This document shows, piece after piece, positions 1 to 7,927 of a stretch of 64,000 bases of DNA. The stretch is from positions 1,054,001 to 1,118,000 of the forward strand of contig NZ_CP047166.1 in NCBI RefSeq assembly GCF_016806125.1, in the 5' to 3' direction. The stretch is from Ponticoccus alexandrii. Lineage in GTDB: Bacteria > Pseudomonadota > Alphaproteobacteria > Rhodobacterales > Rhodobacteraceae. The stretch's first letter is position 1; every line of letters starts with the position of its first letter. The notes beneath the pieces are model-generated. The model had not been told where the DNA came from. It worked only from the letters and a program-made list of their open reading frames with translations, and searched no databases. A program made the translations under genes and the position numbers.

Positions 1-154
1 CAACACGCTGATCGGCGCCCTGCTTCTGCTGGTGGGGCTTCTTGGGGGCGCCCTGGCGGCGCTGGGGCCGGTAGTGGCGCTGGCGGGCTTCGCGGCGCTG
101 TCGGCCCTTGGGGGTGTGCTGGCGCTGGGGCTGGCGGAGGTGGAAGGGCGTTGA
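1..154 (+). CDS. C-terminal end of a membrane transporter, MFS-like (partial)
   Basis: The reading frame that is open from base 2 ends at a TGA at 152-154 and encodes about 50 residues. They are almost entirely Leu, Ala, Gly and Val, with two hydrophobic stretches and a short charged tail (AEVEGR). This is what the last two membrane helices of a major-facilitator transporter look like. The gene starts outside the window, so the family call rests only on hydrophobicity and the tail. Another polytopic membrane protein is possible. Confidence 0.5.
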   Translation, partial: NTLIGALLLLVGLLGGALAALGPVVALAGFAALSALGGVLALGLAEVEGR

Positions 155-239
155 ACGCCCTTCCCGGCGCGCCGCGGCTTGCGGCGCGTACCGGTCCGGT
201 GTTTCCTGCGCGCGAGGGATCGGTCGGCGCGGGGGCGGC

Positions 240-911
240 ATGCGGAGATTTGCGGACATTCTGGAGATCGCGGCAGAGCGCAAGGGCGGGCGTGCGGCGG
301 TGCTGGCGGATATGCCGACGGTGCTGTCCACTGATGCGCTGGCGGCGATCCCGGACGAGCGTTGGCTGGCGCAGATGGCGCGCGGTATCCTGCAGACCGG
401 GATCAGCTGGACCGTGGTGGACCGCAAGTGGCCCGGCATCCTCGAGGCCTTCCATGGCTTCGACGTGGTCCGCGTTTCGATGATGTCGGACGACTGGTTC
501 GACGCGCTGATCGCCGACACCCGGATCATCCGCTCGCCGCCGAAGGTGCGGGCGGTGCAGGAAAACGCGGTCTTCATCCGCGAGATCGCCGCGGCGCATG
601 GTTCTTTCGGGCGCTGGGTCGGGGATTGGCCCGCAGAGGATTTCGCTGGCCTTCTGGCGCGGCTGAAGGCCGACGGAGCGCGGCTGGGCGGGACGACCGG
701 CGCCTATACGCTGCGGGTCATGGGGAAGGAGGGCTATATTCTCTCCGCCTCTGTAGTGGCGCGGCTGGTGGAAGAAGGGGTCGTGGACAAGGCGCCCAGC
801 TCGCGAAAGGCCTGGGCGGCGGTTCAGGACGCCTTCAACCGGTGGCGGGCGGAGAGCGGGCAGAGCCTGACCGTGATCAGCCGGGTTCTGGCGCAAAGCA
901 TCGACGCCTGA
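240..911 (+). CDS. DNA-3-methyladenine glycosylase I-like protein
   Basis: A 223-residue protein resembling the Tag/adenine-glycosylase superfamily, base-excision enzymes that remove alkylated purines from DNA. The recognisable core is SWTVVDRKWPGILEAFHGFD followed by the IIRSPPKVRAVQENA region (residues about 60-110), matching the family pattern of a helix with W and K, a phenylalanine-rich turn and an IIR..K..A...NA helix. The N-terminal part that in E. coli Tag carries the EW motif and zinc cysteines is not conserved, so this is the divergent branch and catalytic activity is uncertain. The ATG at 240 was chosen because the longer frame upstream overlaps the preceding gene and has no family similarity. 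Confidence 0.75.
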   Translation: MRRFADILEIAAERKGGRAAVLADMPTVLSTDALAAIPDERWLAQMARGILQTGISWTVVDRKWPGILEAFHGFDVVRVSMMSDDWFDALIADTRIIRSPPKVRAVQENAVFIREIAAAHGSFGRWVGDWPAEDFAGLLARLKADGARLGGTTGAYTLRVMGKEGYILSASVVARLVEEGVVDKAPSSRKAWAAVQDAFNRWRAESGQSLTVISRVLAQSIDA

Positions 912-1225
912 CCACGGGTCTGAGGAAAGCGCCGTCGACGGCGCTTTGAAGCCGCGTTGGCGCGGGTTCTCAAGGCTGTTCGAACAGCCTTACACGCGCC
1001 GGGATTGCAGGCTTCCTGACAGGCGCGGCAGGTCAGGCGCGCCGGGCCCCTGCGGGCCAATACGCGCGGCGCGCGGTTTCTTCCCGTTAGAGGGGGCAGG
1101 GGGCCTACAGCCGGGCGGGGCGCAGAGCTGGGCGCGCCCACGCCGGAGGGGGCGGCCCGGCGGACCGGCTTGGCAATCCGCGCCCGGTGGCTATGGTGGC
1201 GGGGTTTCAAAGAAGGAGGCCACCG
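912..1225. other. Intergenic gap with two palindromes, no gene seen
   Basis: About 310 bases between the glycosylase-like gene and the next hydrolase. It contains the two perfect palindromes listed separately (926-947 and 972-991) and a GC-rich stretch. I see no supportable gene. A ribosome-binding site AAGGAGG at 1214-1220 belongs to the following gene. Confidence 0.6.
926..991. repeat. Paired perfect palindromes (hairpin pair, copy 1)
   Basis: A 22-bp perfect palindrome (926-947, half AAAGCGCCGTC) is followed by a 20-bp perfect palindrome (972-991, half AAGGCTGTTC). The first lies 15 bases after a stop codon and could act as a terminator, although no T-tract follows. The arrangement of two unrelated palindromes side by side recurs at 9.4, 21.9 and 57.6 kb. 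Confidence 0.7.
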
Positions 1226-1966
1226 ATGCCAGAACTCCGCCATGTCGACGGTCCGCGCGGCGACCGGCTTGCCTGTGTGAAAACCGAAGGCCGGGGGCCC
1301 TGCGTGGTCTTCCTGTCCGGCTATCGCTCGGACATGGAGGGCACAAAGGCGGTCCATCTCGAGGGATGGGCCCGGGCGCGGGGGCAGGCTTTCCTGAGGC
1401 TCGACTATGCCGGGCACGGCGCCTCGGGTGGTGTCTTCGAAGAGGGCTGTATCGGTGACTGGGCGGCGGATGCCGAAGCGGTGATCCGCGCCATGGCGCC
1501 GGGGCCGGTGGTGCTGGTCGGCTCTTCCATGGGCGGCTGGATCGGCTGCCTGCTGGCGCGGCGCCTGCCGGAGGTCGCGGGCTTCATCGGTATCGCCGCC
1601 GCGCCGGACTTCACCGAGGACGGCTTCTGGGCGGGCTTCTCCGAGGATGAGCGGCGGCAGGTCATGGAGACCGGGCAGCTGCTGATGCCCTCGGCCTATG
1701 AAGACCCCTACGTGGTGACGCGCCGCCTGATCGAGGACGGCCGCGACAACCTTGTCCTGCGGGCGCCCCTGCCGATGCCATGGCCGGTCCGCCTGTTGCA
1801 GGGCACCTGTGATGAGGCGGTCAGCCGTGAGACCGCCCTGCGGCTTCTGGACCATATCGACGGCCCGGATATCCGCCTGACGCTGGTCAAACACGCCGAC
1901 CACCGCTTTTCCACCCCCGAGACGCTTGCCCTGATCGAAGCCGCGCTGGAGGAGGTTCTGGCGTGA
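1226..1966 (+). CDS. Alpha/beta hydrolase (ABHD10-like)
   Basis: A 246-residue alpha/beta-hydrolase-fold enzyme, presumably cytoplasmic and acting on an ester or thioester. The nucleophile elbow is GSSMGG (residues about 96-101). The acidic residue is probably the Asp in GTCDEA and the base the His in HADHRFSTPE near the C-terminus, so the triad looks complete. The short, cap-poor layout resembles the ABHD10/palmitoyl-thioesterase-like group. The ATG at 1226 follows AAGGAGG with good spacing. The stop overlaps the GTG start of a second hydrolase, so the two are cotranscribed. Substrate is unknown. Confidence 0.85.
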   Translation: MPELRHVDGPRGDRLACVKTEGRGPCVVFLSGYRSDMEGTKAVHLEGWARARGQAFLRLDYAGHGASGGVFEEGCIGDWAADAEAVIRAMAPGPVVLVGSSMGGWIGCLLARRLPEVAGFIGIAAAPDFTEDGFWAGFSEDERRQVMETGQLLMPSAYEDPYVVTRRLIEDGRDNLVLRAPLPMPWPVRLLQGTCDEAVSRETALRLLDHIDGPDIRLTLVKHADHRFSTPETLALIEAALEEVLA

Positions 1967-2874
1967 CCACCACCGGGCGGGACCTGCCTGATCGACCGGG
2001 GGGCGGCCCCGGCCCGGAGATCCCGGCGGGCGGCGTGTCGGACTGGCTGGCGGCGCGCGAGGCGGCGGTTGCCGACCTGCGCCCGGGGGCGGAAAAGCGC
2101 GTGCTCTGGTCCGGCAGGCCGGAGGCGCCGACCGACTGGTCAGTGGTCTACGTGCATGGATTCTCTGCCTCGGCCGGGGAACTGCGCCCGCTACCGGACC
2201 GCGTGGCCGGGGGGCTGGGCGCGAACCTCTTCTTCACGCGGCTTGCCGGGCATGGTCGCGACGGCGCGGCCATGGCAGAGGCCTCGCTGGAAGACTGGAT
2301 GCGCGACATGACAGAGGCGCTTGCGGTGGGGCGCCGGATCGGGCGCCGGGTGCTGGTCATGGGCTGTTCCACCGGCGCGACGCTGATCGCGCTGGCGCTG
2401 GCGCGCGACAAGGCGCCGGAGGTTGCCGAGGTAGCCGGGGCCGTCCTGCTGTCGCCGAACTTCGGGCTGCGGGACCGGCGTTCGGCGATCCTGATATGGC
2501 CGGGCATGGGCCGGGTTCTGCCGCTGATCCTTGGGCCGGAGCGGGGCTTTGTGCCCCGCAACGCCGGACATGCGGCGGCATGGACCACGCGCTATCCCGT
2601 GGGAGCGCTGATCCCGATGGCGCGGGCGGTGCAGGCGTCGCGCCGGGTCCGGGGCCTGCGGGTTCCGGTGCTCACGGTCTTCGACCCCGGCGACCGGGTG
2701 GTCGATTCCCGCATCAGCCGCGCGATGGCGGCGCGCTGGGGCGCCACGGTGCAGGAGGTCCGGCTGGGCGACGGGGACGATTCAGCCCGCCACATCATCG
2801 CGGGTGACATCCTGTCCCCGGGCATGACCGTTCCGGTCGCGGCGCAGGTGCTGGACTGGGCACGCGGCCTGTGA
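1963..2874 (+). CDS. Alpha/beta hydrolase
   Basis: A 303-residue alpha/beta-hydrolase-fold protein. It starts at a GTG (1963) that overlaps the stop of the preceding hydrolase gene (GTGA), which indicates translational coupling. The nucleophile motif is MGCSTGA (Ser in G-C-S-T-G), the acid is likely in FDPGDRVVD and the base in ARHIIAGD. The residues SVVYVHGFSAS form the usual oxyanion-hole strand after beta-3. The cap region (about 170-230) is tryptophan- and arginine-rich. The two neighbouring hydrolases probably work in the same process, but nothing in the window names the substrate. Confidence 0.85.
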   Translation: MTTTGRDLPDRPGGGPGPEIPAGGVSDWLAAREAAVADLRPGAEKRVLWSGRPEAPTDWSVVYVHGFSASAGELRPLPDRVAGGLGANLFFTRLAGHGRDGAAMAEASLEDWMRDMTEALAVGRRIGRRVLVMGCSTGATLIALALARDKAPEVAEVAGAVLLSPNFGLRDRRSAILIWPGMGRVLPLILGPERGFVPRNAGHAAAWTTRYPVGALIPMARAVQASRRVRGLRVPVLTVFDPGDRVVDSRISRAMAARWGATVQEVRLGDGDDSARHIIAGDILSPGMTVPVAAQVLDWARGL

Positions 2875-3163
2875 TCCCTGCCGAGCCCGCGCGGATGGCG
2901 CGCTGACCGCCCCGCGACCGTGGCCAAGGGCGGGCTGGTCCCGACCGTGCCCGGATCGCGGTACCGCGGGGGCCATGGGTGCGCGGCGCACCAGCGGCTT
3001 GCCCTCCGCACGTGCCTCCCGGGCCCCGACAGTTTTCCGGGTCCCGACATCTTGTTGCCTGTTCCTGTCAGGAACCGGGTTTCGTGCATCGCCGTTCACG
3101 GGCATGATCGTCAGGCGGGCTGCGCAACATGCAGGCACGAAAACGTGGCGAGGGAGAAGCGAC

Positions 3164-3598
3164 ATGGAACAGCGGATCAGCCTGATAACCCTTGGGTGCC
3201 GGGACATCGCGGCGACGGCGGCCTTTTACGAGGCCATGGGCTGGCGCCGGGTCGAAACGCCGGACGGCATCGTCGTCTTCGACCTGATCGGGCAGGCCCT
3301 GGGCCTCTACCCGCTGGAGGATCTGGCCCGCGACATGGGCGTGGTGCCGGGCACGCTGGGGACCGGCGCCGCCACGCTGGCCTACAACGTCCGCGAAAAA
3401 CCAGAGGTGGCCGCGCTTCTGGCCCGCGCCGAAGCGGCGGGCGCGCAGATCCTGAAACCCGCGCATGACGTCTTCTGGGGTGGCCACATCGGCTATTTCT
3501 CGGACCCCGAGGGTCATGTCTGGGAGATCGCGCACAACCCCTTCTCGACCCTGGCCCCGGATGGGGCGTTCCGCTGGAACGGCTATGCCGAAGGCTGA
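3164..3598 (+). CDS. VOC (glyoxalase/dioxygenase superfamily) protein
   Basis: A 144-residue single-module vicinal-oxygen-chelate protein. It begins with ISLITLGCRDIAATAAFYEA and ends with a GHIGYFSDPEGHVWEIAHNP block, both diagnostic for the superfamily; the His, Asp and Glu there are candidate metal ligands. The ATG at 3164 follows GGGAGAAG. The M15-like gene begins 4 bases after the stop, so they form an operon. VOC proteins have very diverse reactions (isomerases, lyases, resistance), so no specific reaction is assigned. Confidence 0.85.
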   Translation: MEQRISLITLGCRDIAATAAFYEAMGWRRVETPDGIVVFDLIGQALGLYPLEDLARDMGVVPGTLGTGAATLAYNVREKPEVAALLARAEAAGAQILKPAHDVFWGGHIGYFSDPEGHVWEIAHNPFSTLAPDGAFRWNGYAEG

Positions 3599-3601
3599 GA
3601 C

Positions 3602-4228
3602 ATGAGGCGCCCGCGCTCCATGTGGTCGCTGGAGACACTGGGTCGCGAGCGTCTGTCCCGGCACTTCTGGATGCGCGAATTCCTGTATTCCGAGATCGGC
3701 AATATCCACGAGATCGCCAATATCCCCGACGATCCGGATCGGGCGCTGGAGCGGGGGCGCGCCTTTGCCACGCAGCTTCTGGACCCGCTGGAGGAAACCT
3801 TCGGGCGGGTCTTCGTGCGGTCGGGCTACCGCTCTACGCGGCTGAACGCCTTCGGCAATGACAACCGACTGAACTGCGCGCGCAACGATTACCCGCTGGA
3901 ATGCCACATCTGGGACCTGCCCGAGCGCCCCGTGGCCGGGGCGTCCATTGTGTTGCCGTGGTTCGCGGACCGTTATGCCCGGGGACGCGACTGGCGCGAT
4001 CTGGCGTGGTGGCTGCACGATCACCTCGACTATTCCGAGATCTGGTTCTTTCCGAAGCTTTGCGCCTTCAACCTTGCGTGGCGGCCCGACCCGCTGCGGC
4101 GGATCGACAGCTATATCGCTCCCCGGGGTGCGCTGCTGCGGGCCGGGGCAGAGCCATCCGAGGAGCGCGCGGCGCGGCAGGCGCGCTACGCGGATTTCCC
4201 GCCGTTCCGGGGCATCGCCCATCCATGA
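3602..4228 (+). CDS. M15-peptidase-like protein, metal site apparently degenerate
   Basis: A 208-residue protein without a signal peptide. Its first half follows the layout of M15/DD-carboxypeptidase-like domains: FWMREFLYSEIGNIHEIANIP, a helix with LLDPLEETFGRVFV, then SGYRS with a following Asn. The zinc ligands expected afterwards (H-x-x-G-x-A-x-D and H-x-H) are not intact: the sequence has CHIWDLP at the first position and EIWFFPKLCAFNLAWRP at the second. It may be a non-peptidase relative of the fold. It lies between a VOC protein and a methyltransferase in what looks like one operon. The family call is inference from motif order. Confidence 0.5.
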   Translation: MRRPRSMWSLETLGRERLSRHFWMREFLYSEIGNIHEIANIPDDPDRALERGRAFATQLLDPLEETFGRVFVRSGYRSTRLNAFGNDNRLNCARNDYPLECHIWDLPERPVAGASIVLPWFADRYARGRDWRDLAWWLHDHLDYSEIWFFPKLCAFNLAWRPDPLRRIDSYIAPRGALLRAGAEPSEERAARQARYADFPPFRGIAHP

Positions 4229-4241
4229 CGGAGCCCGTGGG

Positions 4242-4838
4242 ATGATCGACAACCGCGCCGTCTACGAGCGGCAGGCCCTGCGCTACGACCGTGAGCGGGG
4301 GCGGTCGCTGTTCGAGGCGCCGTGGTTGCGGGCCTGCGTCGCGGATGTGCGGCCTGGCGGCCGGGTGCTGGATCTTGGCTGCGGCGCCGGGGCGCCCATC
4401 GGTGCGTGGCTGGTGGCGCGGGACTTCGCCGTGACCGGCGTGGATTTCTCTCCGGCGATGCTGCGGCTGTTCCGCGCCCGGCTGCCCGGCGCAGAGGCGG
4501 TCGAGGCCGATATGGAGGTGCTGTCCCTTGCCACGCGTTTCGATGCGATCATCGGCTGGGGCAGTTTCTTCCATCTTTCCGAAGAGGCGCAGCGCCGTGC
4601 CCTGCCGCGCATCGCGGCCCATCTGGCGCCGGGCGGGCGGCTCTTGCTGACGGTTGGCCCCGGCGCGGGCGAGGCCCTGGGCACGGTCGGCGGTGAAACG
4701 GTCTATCACGCCTCGCTGGACATCGCGGAATACTGCGCGATCCTCACCCGCGGCGGCGTGACGGTGGAGCGGTTCAGCCCCGAGGACAAGGAGACCGCCG
4801 GGCACTCGCTGCTGCTGGCCCGCCGAAGCGCCCCCTGA
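4242..4838 (+). CDS. Class I SAM-dependent methyltransferase
   Basis: A 198-residue methyltransferase of the seven-beta-strand class. Motif I is VLDLGCGAGAPIG (residues about 41-53), followed by VTGVDFSPAML (motif II, ribose-binding acidic residue), EADMEVL, FDAIIGWGSFFHL and the LAPGGRLLLTVG post-motif. The start ATG at 4242 lies 14 bases after the M15-like gene and has a short purine-rich leader. The acceptor substrate cannot be deduced; small-molecule methylation is the most common role for this size. Confidence 0.88.
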   Translation: MIDNRAVYERQALRYDRERGRSLFEAPWLRACVADVRPGGRVLDLGCGAGAPIGAWLVARDFAVTGVDFSPAMLRLFRARLPGAEAVEADMEVLSLATRFDAIIGWGSFFHLSEEAQRRALPRIAAHLAPGGRLLLTVGPGAGEALGTVGGETVYHASLDIAEYCAILTRGGVTVERFSPEDKETAGHSLLLARRSAP

Positions 4839-5166
4839 GGGGGCGGGCGCACAGGGTCGGCTTGGGGCGGCTGCGCCCGTCTCGGCGCCGGGCGCAGCAT
4901 CTGCGAGGATGCCGAAATGCCGGGCAAGGGGCCGTGCCTTCCGACGAAAGGCTGCGGCGGGTGGAGGAGCGGATCGTCGGGACCGGGCGGCCGGAAAATT
5001 CCAAATTTTCCTGGCCGTAGGCGGGGTGGGGAAATCCGCCGATGCCGGGCGGGTTTGGCTTTCGTCCGCCGACCGCTTTGATAGGGTGCGCGCGCAATCA
5101 GGCAGTGCGGGGCGGTTCCGGTGAAGACGATGACAGGGCAGGGCGTATTGGCGGCCGAGGGCGCGC
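4839..5166. other. Intergenic gap with one strong hairpin
   Basis: About 330 bases between the methyltransferase and the degenerate hydrolase. The notable element is an inverted repeat at 4989-5016: GGAAAATT, a 3-base loop, AATTTTCC, extended by GGCC on both sides with a single bulged T. No convincing gene or promoter was found. Confidence 0.6.
4989..5016. repeat. Inverted repeat (8-bp AT-rich stem with GGCC extension)
   Basis: GGCC GGAAAATT CCA AATTTTCC T GGCC. The AT-rich stem stands out from its GC-rich surroundings. It could be a transcription terminator-like or REP-like structure. It resembles the palindromes in the paired elements but is single. Confidence 0.65.
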
Positions 5167-5877
5167 GTGCCTGAACCGCTCGTGTTCCTGCCGGGGCTGA
5201 TGGCCGACCTGCGCCAGTTCGCGCCACAGATCGGCGTTTTCTCGCCCGAACGGGCCGTGATGGTCGCACCCCTGCAGGGGGGCGAACGCATCGAGGAGAT
5301 GGCCTCGGGGCTGCTGGATGTGCTGCCCAAGCGGTCCGCCCTCGTGGGCGCGGGGCTTGGCGGCATGGTCGCGCTGGAGGTCATCCGCCGCGCTCCGGAC
5401 CGGGTTGCGCGGCTGGCCCTCATGGACACGACGCCGCTGGCGGCGACGCCGCAGCAGGTCGCCGATATCGAACCGCGCATCATCCGCGCCCGCGCCGGAA
5501 AGTTCGCCGAGGTCATGGCGGAAGAGGTGGCCGCCGCCGACCTCGCCCCTGGCCCGCAGCGCTCCGAGGTTCTGGCGCTTGTCGCCGAGATGGCCCACGG
5601 CCTTGGCCCCGAGGCCTATGTCCGCCAGTCCCGCGCGCTGCAACGGCGCCGCGACCAGCAGGGCACCCTGCGGCGGATCAATGTGCCGGTGCTGGTGCTC
5701 TGCGGCGCACAGAACCGCCGCTACGAGGCGAAGCGCCATGCCTTCATGGCAGAGCTGATTCCGGGGGCGAAGCTGGCGGTGATCGAGGGGGCGGGCCTTC
5801 TGCCGACGCTCGAACAGCCCGAGGCGGTTGTGGCGGCCCTGCGCGACTGGCTGAAGATGCCCCTGCTGCTGCGCTAG
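5167..5877 (+). CDS. Alpha/beta-hydrolase-fold protein with all three triad residues replaced
   Basis: A 236-residue protein with an obvious alpha/beta-hydrolase framework: PLVFLPGLMADLRQF, VGAGLGGMVALEVIRRAPDRV, LVLCGAQN, VIEGAGLLPTLEQPEAV. In ordinary relatives the elbow is G-x-S-x-G, the acid is in G-x-x-D and the base is in G-H-L-P-T-L. Here they read Gly63 (GAGLG), Asn183 (GAQN) and Leu211 (GAGLLPTL). The fold-determining residues are intact and the frame is undamaged, so it looks like a maintained pseudoenzyme and not a decaying gene. The likely start is a GTG at 5167; no good ribosome-binding site precedes it, so the exact start is uncertain. Confidence 0.8.
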   Translation: MPEPLVFLPGLMADLRQFAPQIGVFSPERAVMVAPLQGGERIEEMASGLLDVLPKRSALVGAGLGGMVALEVIRRAPDRVARLALMDTTPLAATPQQVADIEPRIIRARAGKFAEVMAEEVAAADLAPGPQRSEVLALVAEMAHGLGPEAYVRQSRALQRRRDQQGTLRRINVPVLVLCGAQNRRYEAKRHAFMAELIPGAKLAVIEGAGLLPTLEQPEAVVAALRDWLKMPLLLR

Positions 5878-6175
5878 GCGGGGGCGCTCTTTGACCCTGT
5901 GTCCTGAACGGCCTTGGCGGGGCAGGGTCTTTTCGGCGTCCGAATCGTGCCGGTTTATCCCGCCAATTCCGAACGACCATCTTCCGACGATGACATCCGG
6001 CCCTATGGGCCGCCGGTGCGGTAGGCGCCTGGCCCCGCCCCGTGCCCCGGCCGGGATTCCGGCGCGGTCCCAGCCCAAGGGGGCAGACCCCGCGGCGAGA
6101 CATTGCCCGGCGCCTTTCGCATAAACCGCCCGAATGCGCTTGACCGGCGCCCGCCGCCTGCCTATCGCTGCCCTC

Positions 6176-6589
6176 GCGCGGAAGGCCGGACGGCCGCTTT
6201 GGGGGCGTAAGCCCCCCGAGAGGAAAGTCCGGACTCGCCAAGGCATCGGTGCCGGGTAACGCCCGGGCAGGGCAACCTGACGGAAAGCGCCACAGAAAAC
6301 AGACCGCCCGTCATGCCCGAGGGGTTCCAAGGGACGCCATGGCGGGTCAGGGTGAAACGGTGGGGTAAGAGCCCACCGGGGGGCTGGCAACAGCGCCCGC
6401 ATGGCAAGCCCCACCGGGAGCAATGCCAAATAGGGACCCCGCGTGCGTTCGCGGACAGGGCCGCCTTGGCCCGAGGGGTCCGGGTTGGCAGCTAGAGCCG
6501 TGCAGCAATGTACGGCGCAGAGGAATGGTCGTCTGAGGGCGGGTTTCGGCCCGTCCGACAACAGAATCCGGCTTACAGGCCTTCCGCGC
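6176..6589 (+). ncRNA. rnpB: RNase P RNA (class A)
   Basis: Catalytic RNA of ribonuclease P, which matures tRNA 5' ends. The ends pair as helix P1 (CGCGGAAGGCC at 6176 with GGCCTTCCGCG at 6579-6589). Hallmark conserved segments are present in order: GAGGAAAGTCCGGAC (about 6220), GGTAACGCCCGG, the ACAGAAA segment, GGGTAAGAGCCCACCGGGG (about 6361) and ACAGAATCCGGCTTACAGG near the 3' end. The length of about 414 nt is normal for alphaproteobacteria. rpmG follows about 115 bases downstream. Confidence 0.95.
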
Positions 6590-6706
6590 ATCGAAAAACC
6601 GCACCGCAGGGCGGTCGCGACGCTTGACTCGGTCGCGCGGGCCGTTAAAAGGCGGACTTCGAGACAGATTTCACATGGGCGCCCCCCATGTTGCAGGAGA
6701 CGAGAC

Positions 6707-6874
6707 ATGGCGAAGCCGACCACCATCAAGATCCGCCTGAATTCGACCGCGGGCACCGGCCACTTCTACGTGACCAAGAAAAACGCACGCACGATGACCG
6801 AGAAGATGTCGATCCGCAAGTTCGACCCGGTTGCGCGCAAGCACGTCGAATACAAGGAAGGCAAGATCAAGTAA
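6707..6874 (+). CDS. rpmG: 50S ribosomal protein L33
   Basis: A 55-residue protein ([20 protein letters not shown]...) with the universal L33 layout: the [23 protein letters not shown] block, [14 protein letters not shown] and a KIK tail. It lacks the zinc-binding cysteine pairs, so it is the C-minus type. The ATG at 6707 follows CAGGAGA. It is a structural protein of the large ribosomal subunit near the E site. A rho-independent terminator follows the stop closely. Confidence 0.97.
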   Translation: MAKPTTIKIRLNSTAGTGHFYVTKKNARTMTEKMSIRKFDPVARKHVEYKEGKIK

Positions 6875-6902
6875 GATCTCGCCCGTCCAGTTTGGACACC
6901 GC

Positions 6903-6937
6903 CAAAGCCGCTGCCCGCCGGGGAGCGGCTTTTGTTG
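6903..6937 (+). terminator. Rho-independent terminator of rpmG
   Basis: A stem AAGCCGCT ... AGCGGCTT with a GC-rich loop is followed by TTGTTGTTT. It lies about 30 bases after the rpmG stop, on the coding strand. Confidence 0.85.
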
Positions 6938-7413
6938 TTTCACGGCACAGATCCGGGCACGCGTCTATTGGCTCGTCGGGTGCCGGTGCCGGGCAGCGGG
7001 CCGCCCCTTGGCCCCGCCGATACGCCGACCACCCGAGCCACTGTTTGCAGGGGCGCGGCCCTTGGTGTTTCTGGGCTGAGGTCAGGCGGCTTGTCCGGTC
7101 ATGTCGGGACACCCGGCAATGCTTGCGCTCCGCTTCGGTCACCGGCGACTCCACGGCCAGCCGGGGTACGGCTTTTGTCCTTTCCGGGCAGGCCGTTGCG
7201 GGGCGTTTTTGCTGTGGCGCGGGCACTGCAGACACGGCGCCAGACCGGGCGCGCGGTCCGGGACATCAGGGCCGGTAGACCGTCGTATACCATTAACCTT
7301 TTGATTTCACTGCATATCGGACATGCGGCGAAGGGACTGCCGCAGGTTCTTCGGTTGTGGCATGCTGCGGTGCAGAAACGAGAAAACCGCATCCGATCCG
7401 AGAGTGTGAGACC
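6938..7413. other. Long gap, no feature recognised
   Basis: About 475 bases without a convincing gene. Open frames here lack ribosome-binding sites and have shadow-like Arg/Gly/Ala composition. A short AT-richer block near 7290-7325 could hold the promoter for the periplasmic protein that begins at 7414, but no clear -35/-10 pair was identified. Confidence 0.5.
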
Positions 7414-7758
7414 ATGAAAACCCTTCTGACCGCCGCCCTGATCTCTGCCGCCGCCACCGGCGCGCTGGCCGACAGCATCGAACTCGACACGCCCATGGCG
7501 GGGGCCAGCCTGCACGACGGTATCGTCGACATGGCCGTCTACTGGACACAGGACGGCACCGCGCAGAAGGTCGTGGCCACCTATGCGCCGAAGAACGCGC
7601 AGGCCGACACGGGGCGGCTGCTGATGCATCTCGAGGACGGCGACAAGGTCACCTTTGGCCTGCCGGGCCACGCGGGCGTCGTCTATTCATTCTCGCGTCA
7701 GGGCGACACCCTGCGCGTCGATACCGCGCCGACGGCGGTTCAGCTGGCCCTGAACTGA
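7414..7758 (+). CDS. Small exported protein of unknown function
   Basis: A 114-residue protein with a clear Sec signal peptide (MKTLLTAALISAAATGALA, cleavage after ALA around residue 19). The mature part (about 95 residues) is acidic, mostly beta-type sequence (VDMAVYWTQDG, VVATYAPKN, RLLMHLEDGDKVTFGLPG, VVYSFSRQGDTLRVDT) and contains no cysteine. It is probably a periplasmic beta-sandwich or barrel. I do not recognise the family. The ATG at 7414 was chosen because the signal peptide starts there. It appears monocistronic. Confidence 0.75.
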   Translation: MKTLLTAALISAAATGALADSIELDTPMAGASLHDGIVDMAVYWTQDGTAQKVVATYAPKNAQADTGRLLMHLEDGDKVTFGLPGHAGVVYSFSRQGDTLRVDTAPTAVQLALN

Positions 7759-7769
7759 GGGGCGGCGCC

Positions 7770-7800
7770 TCTGGCGCGGTCTCCCGGCGCCAGAGACCGC
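7770..7800. terminator. Two overlapping, mutually exclusive hairpins
   Basis: Just after the stop of the exported protein, TCTGGCGC (7770-7777) can pair with GCGCCAGA (7787-7794), or GCGGTCTC (7776-7783) can pair with GAGACCGC (7793-7800). Only one can form at a time. No T-tract follows, so a plain rho-independent terminator is not certain. Confidence 0.5.
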
Positions 7801-7927
7801 TATCCGGCAAAGATCCGTTATCGGGCGTGACCCGTTGCGGCGCCGCCCGGCCAGGCGAAAGACAGTCCCCCGAACCGTGCGGCCCGGAGTATGAGTTCTT
7901 CCGAATAGAGGGCCGCGCGCCCTGGGT

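Noticed and set aside
824-1903. Long minus-strand open frame of about 360 codons
   Set aside because: It is antisense to the glycosylase-like gene end and the alpha/beta hydrolase, is rich in Arg, Pro and His, and has no family motif. It is a shadow of high-GC coding sequence.
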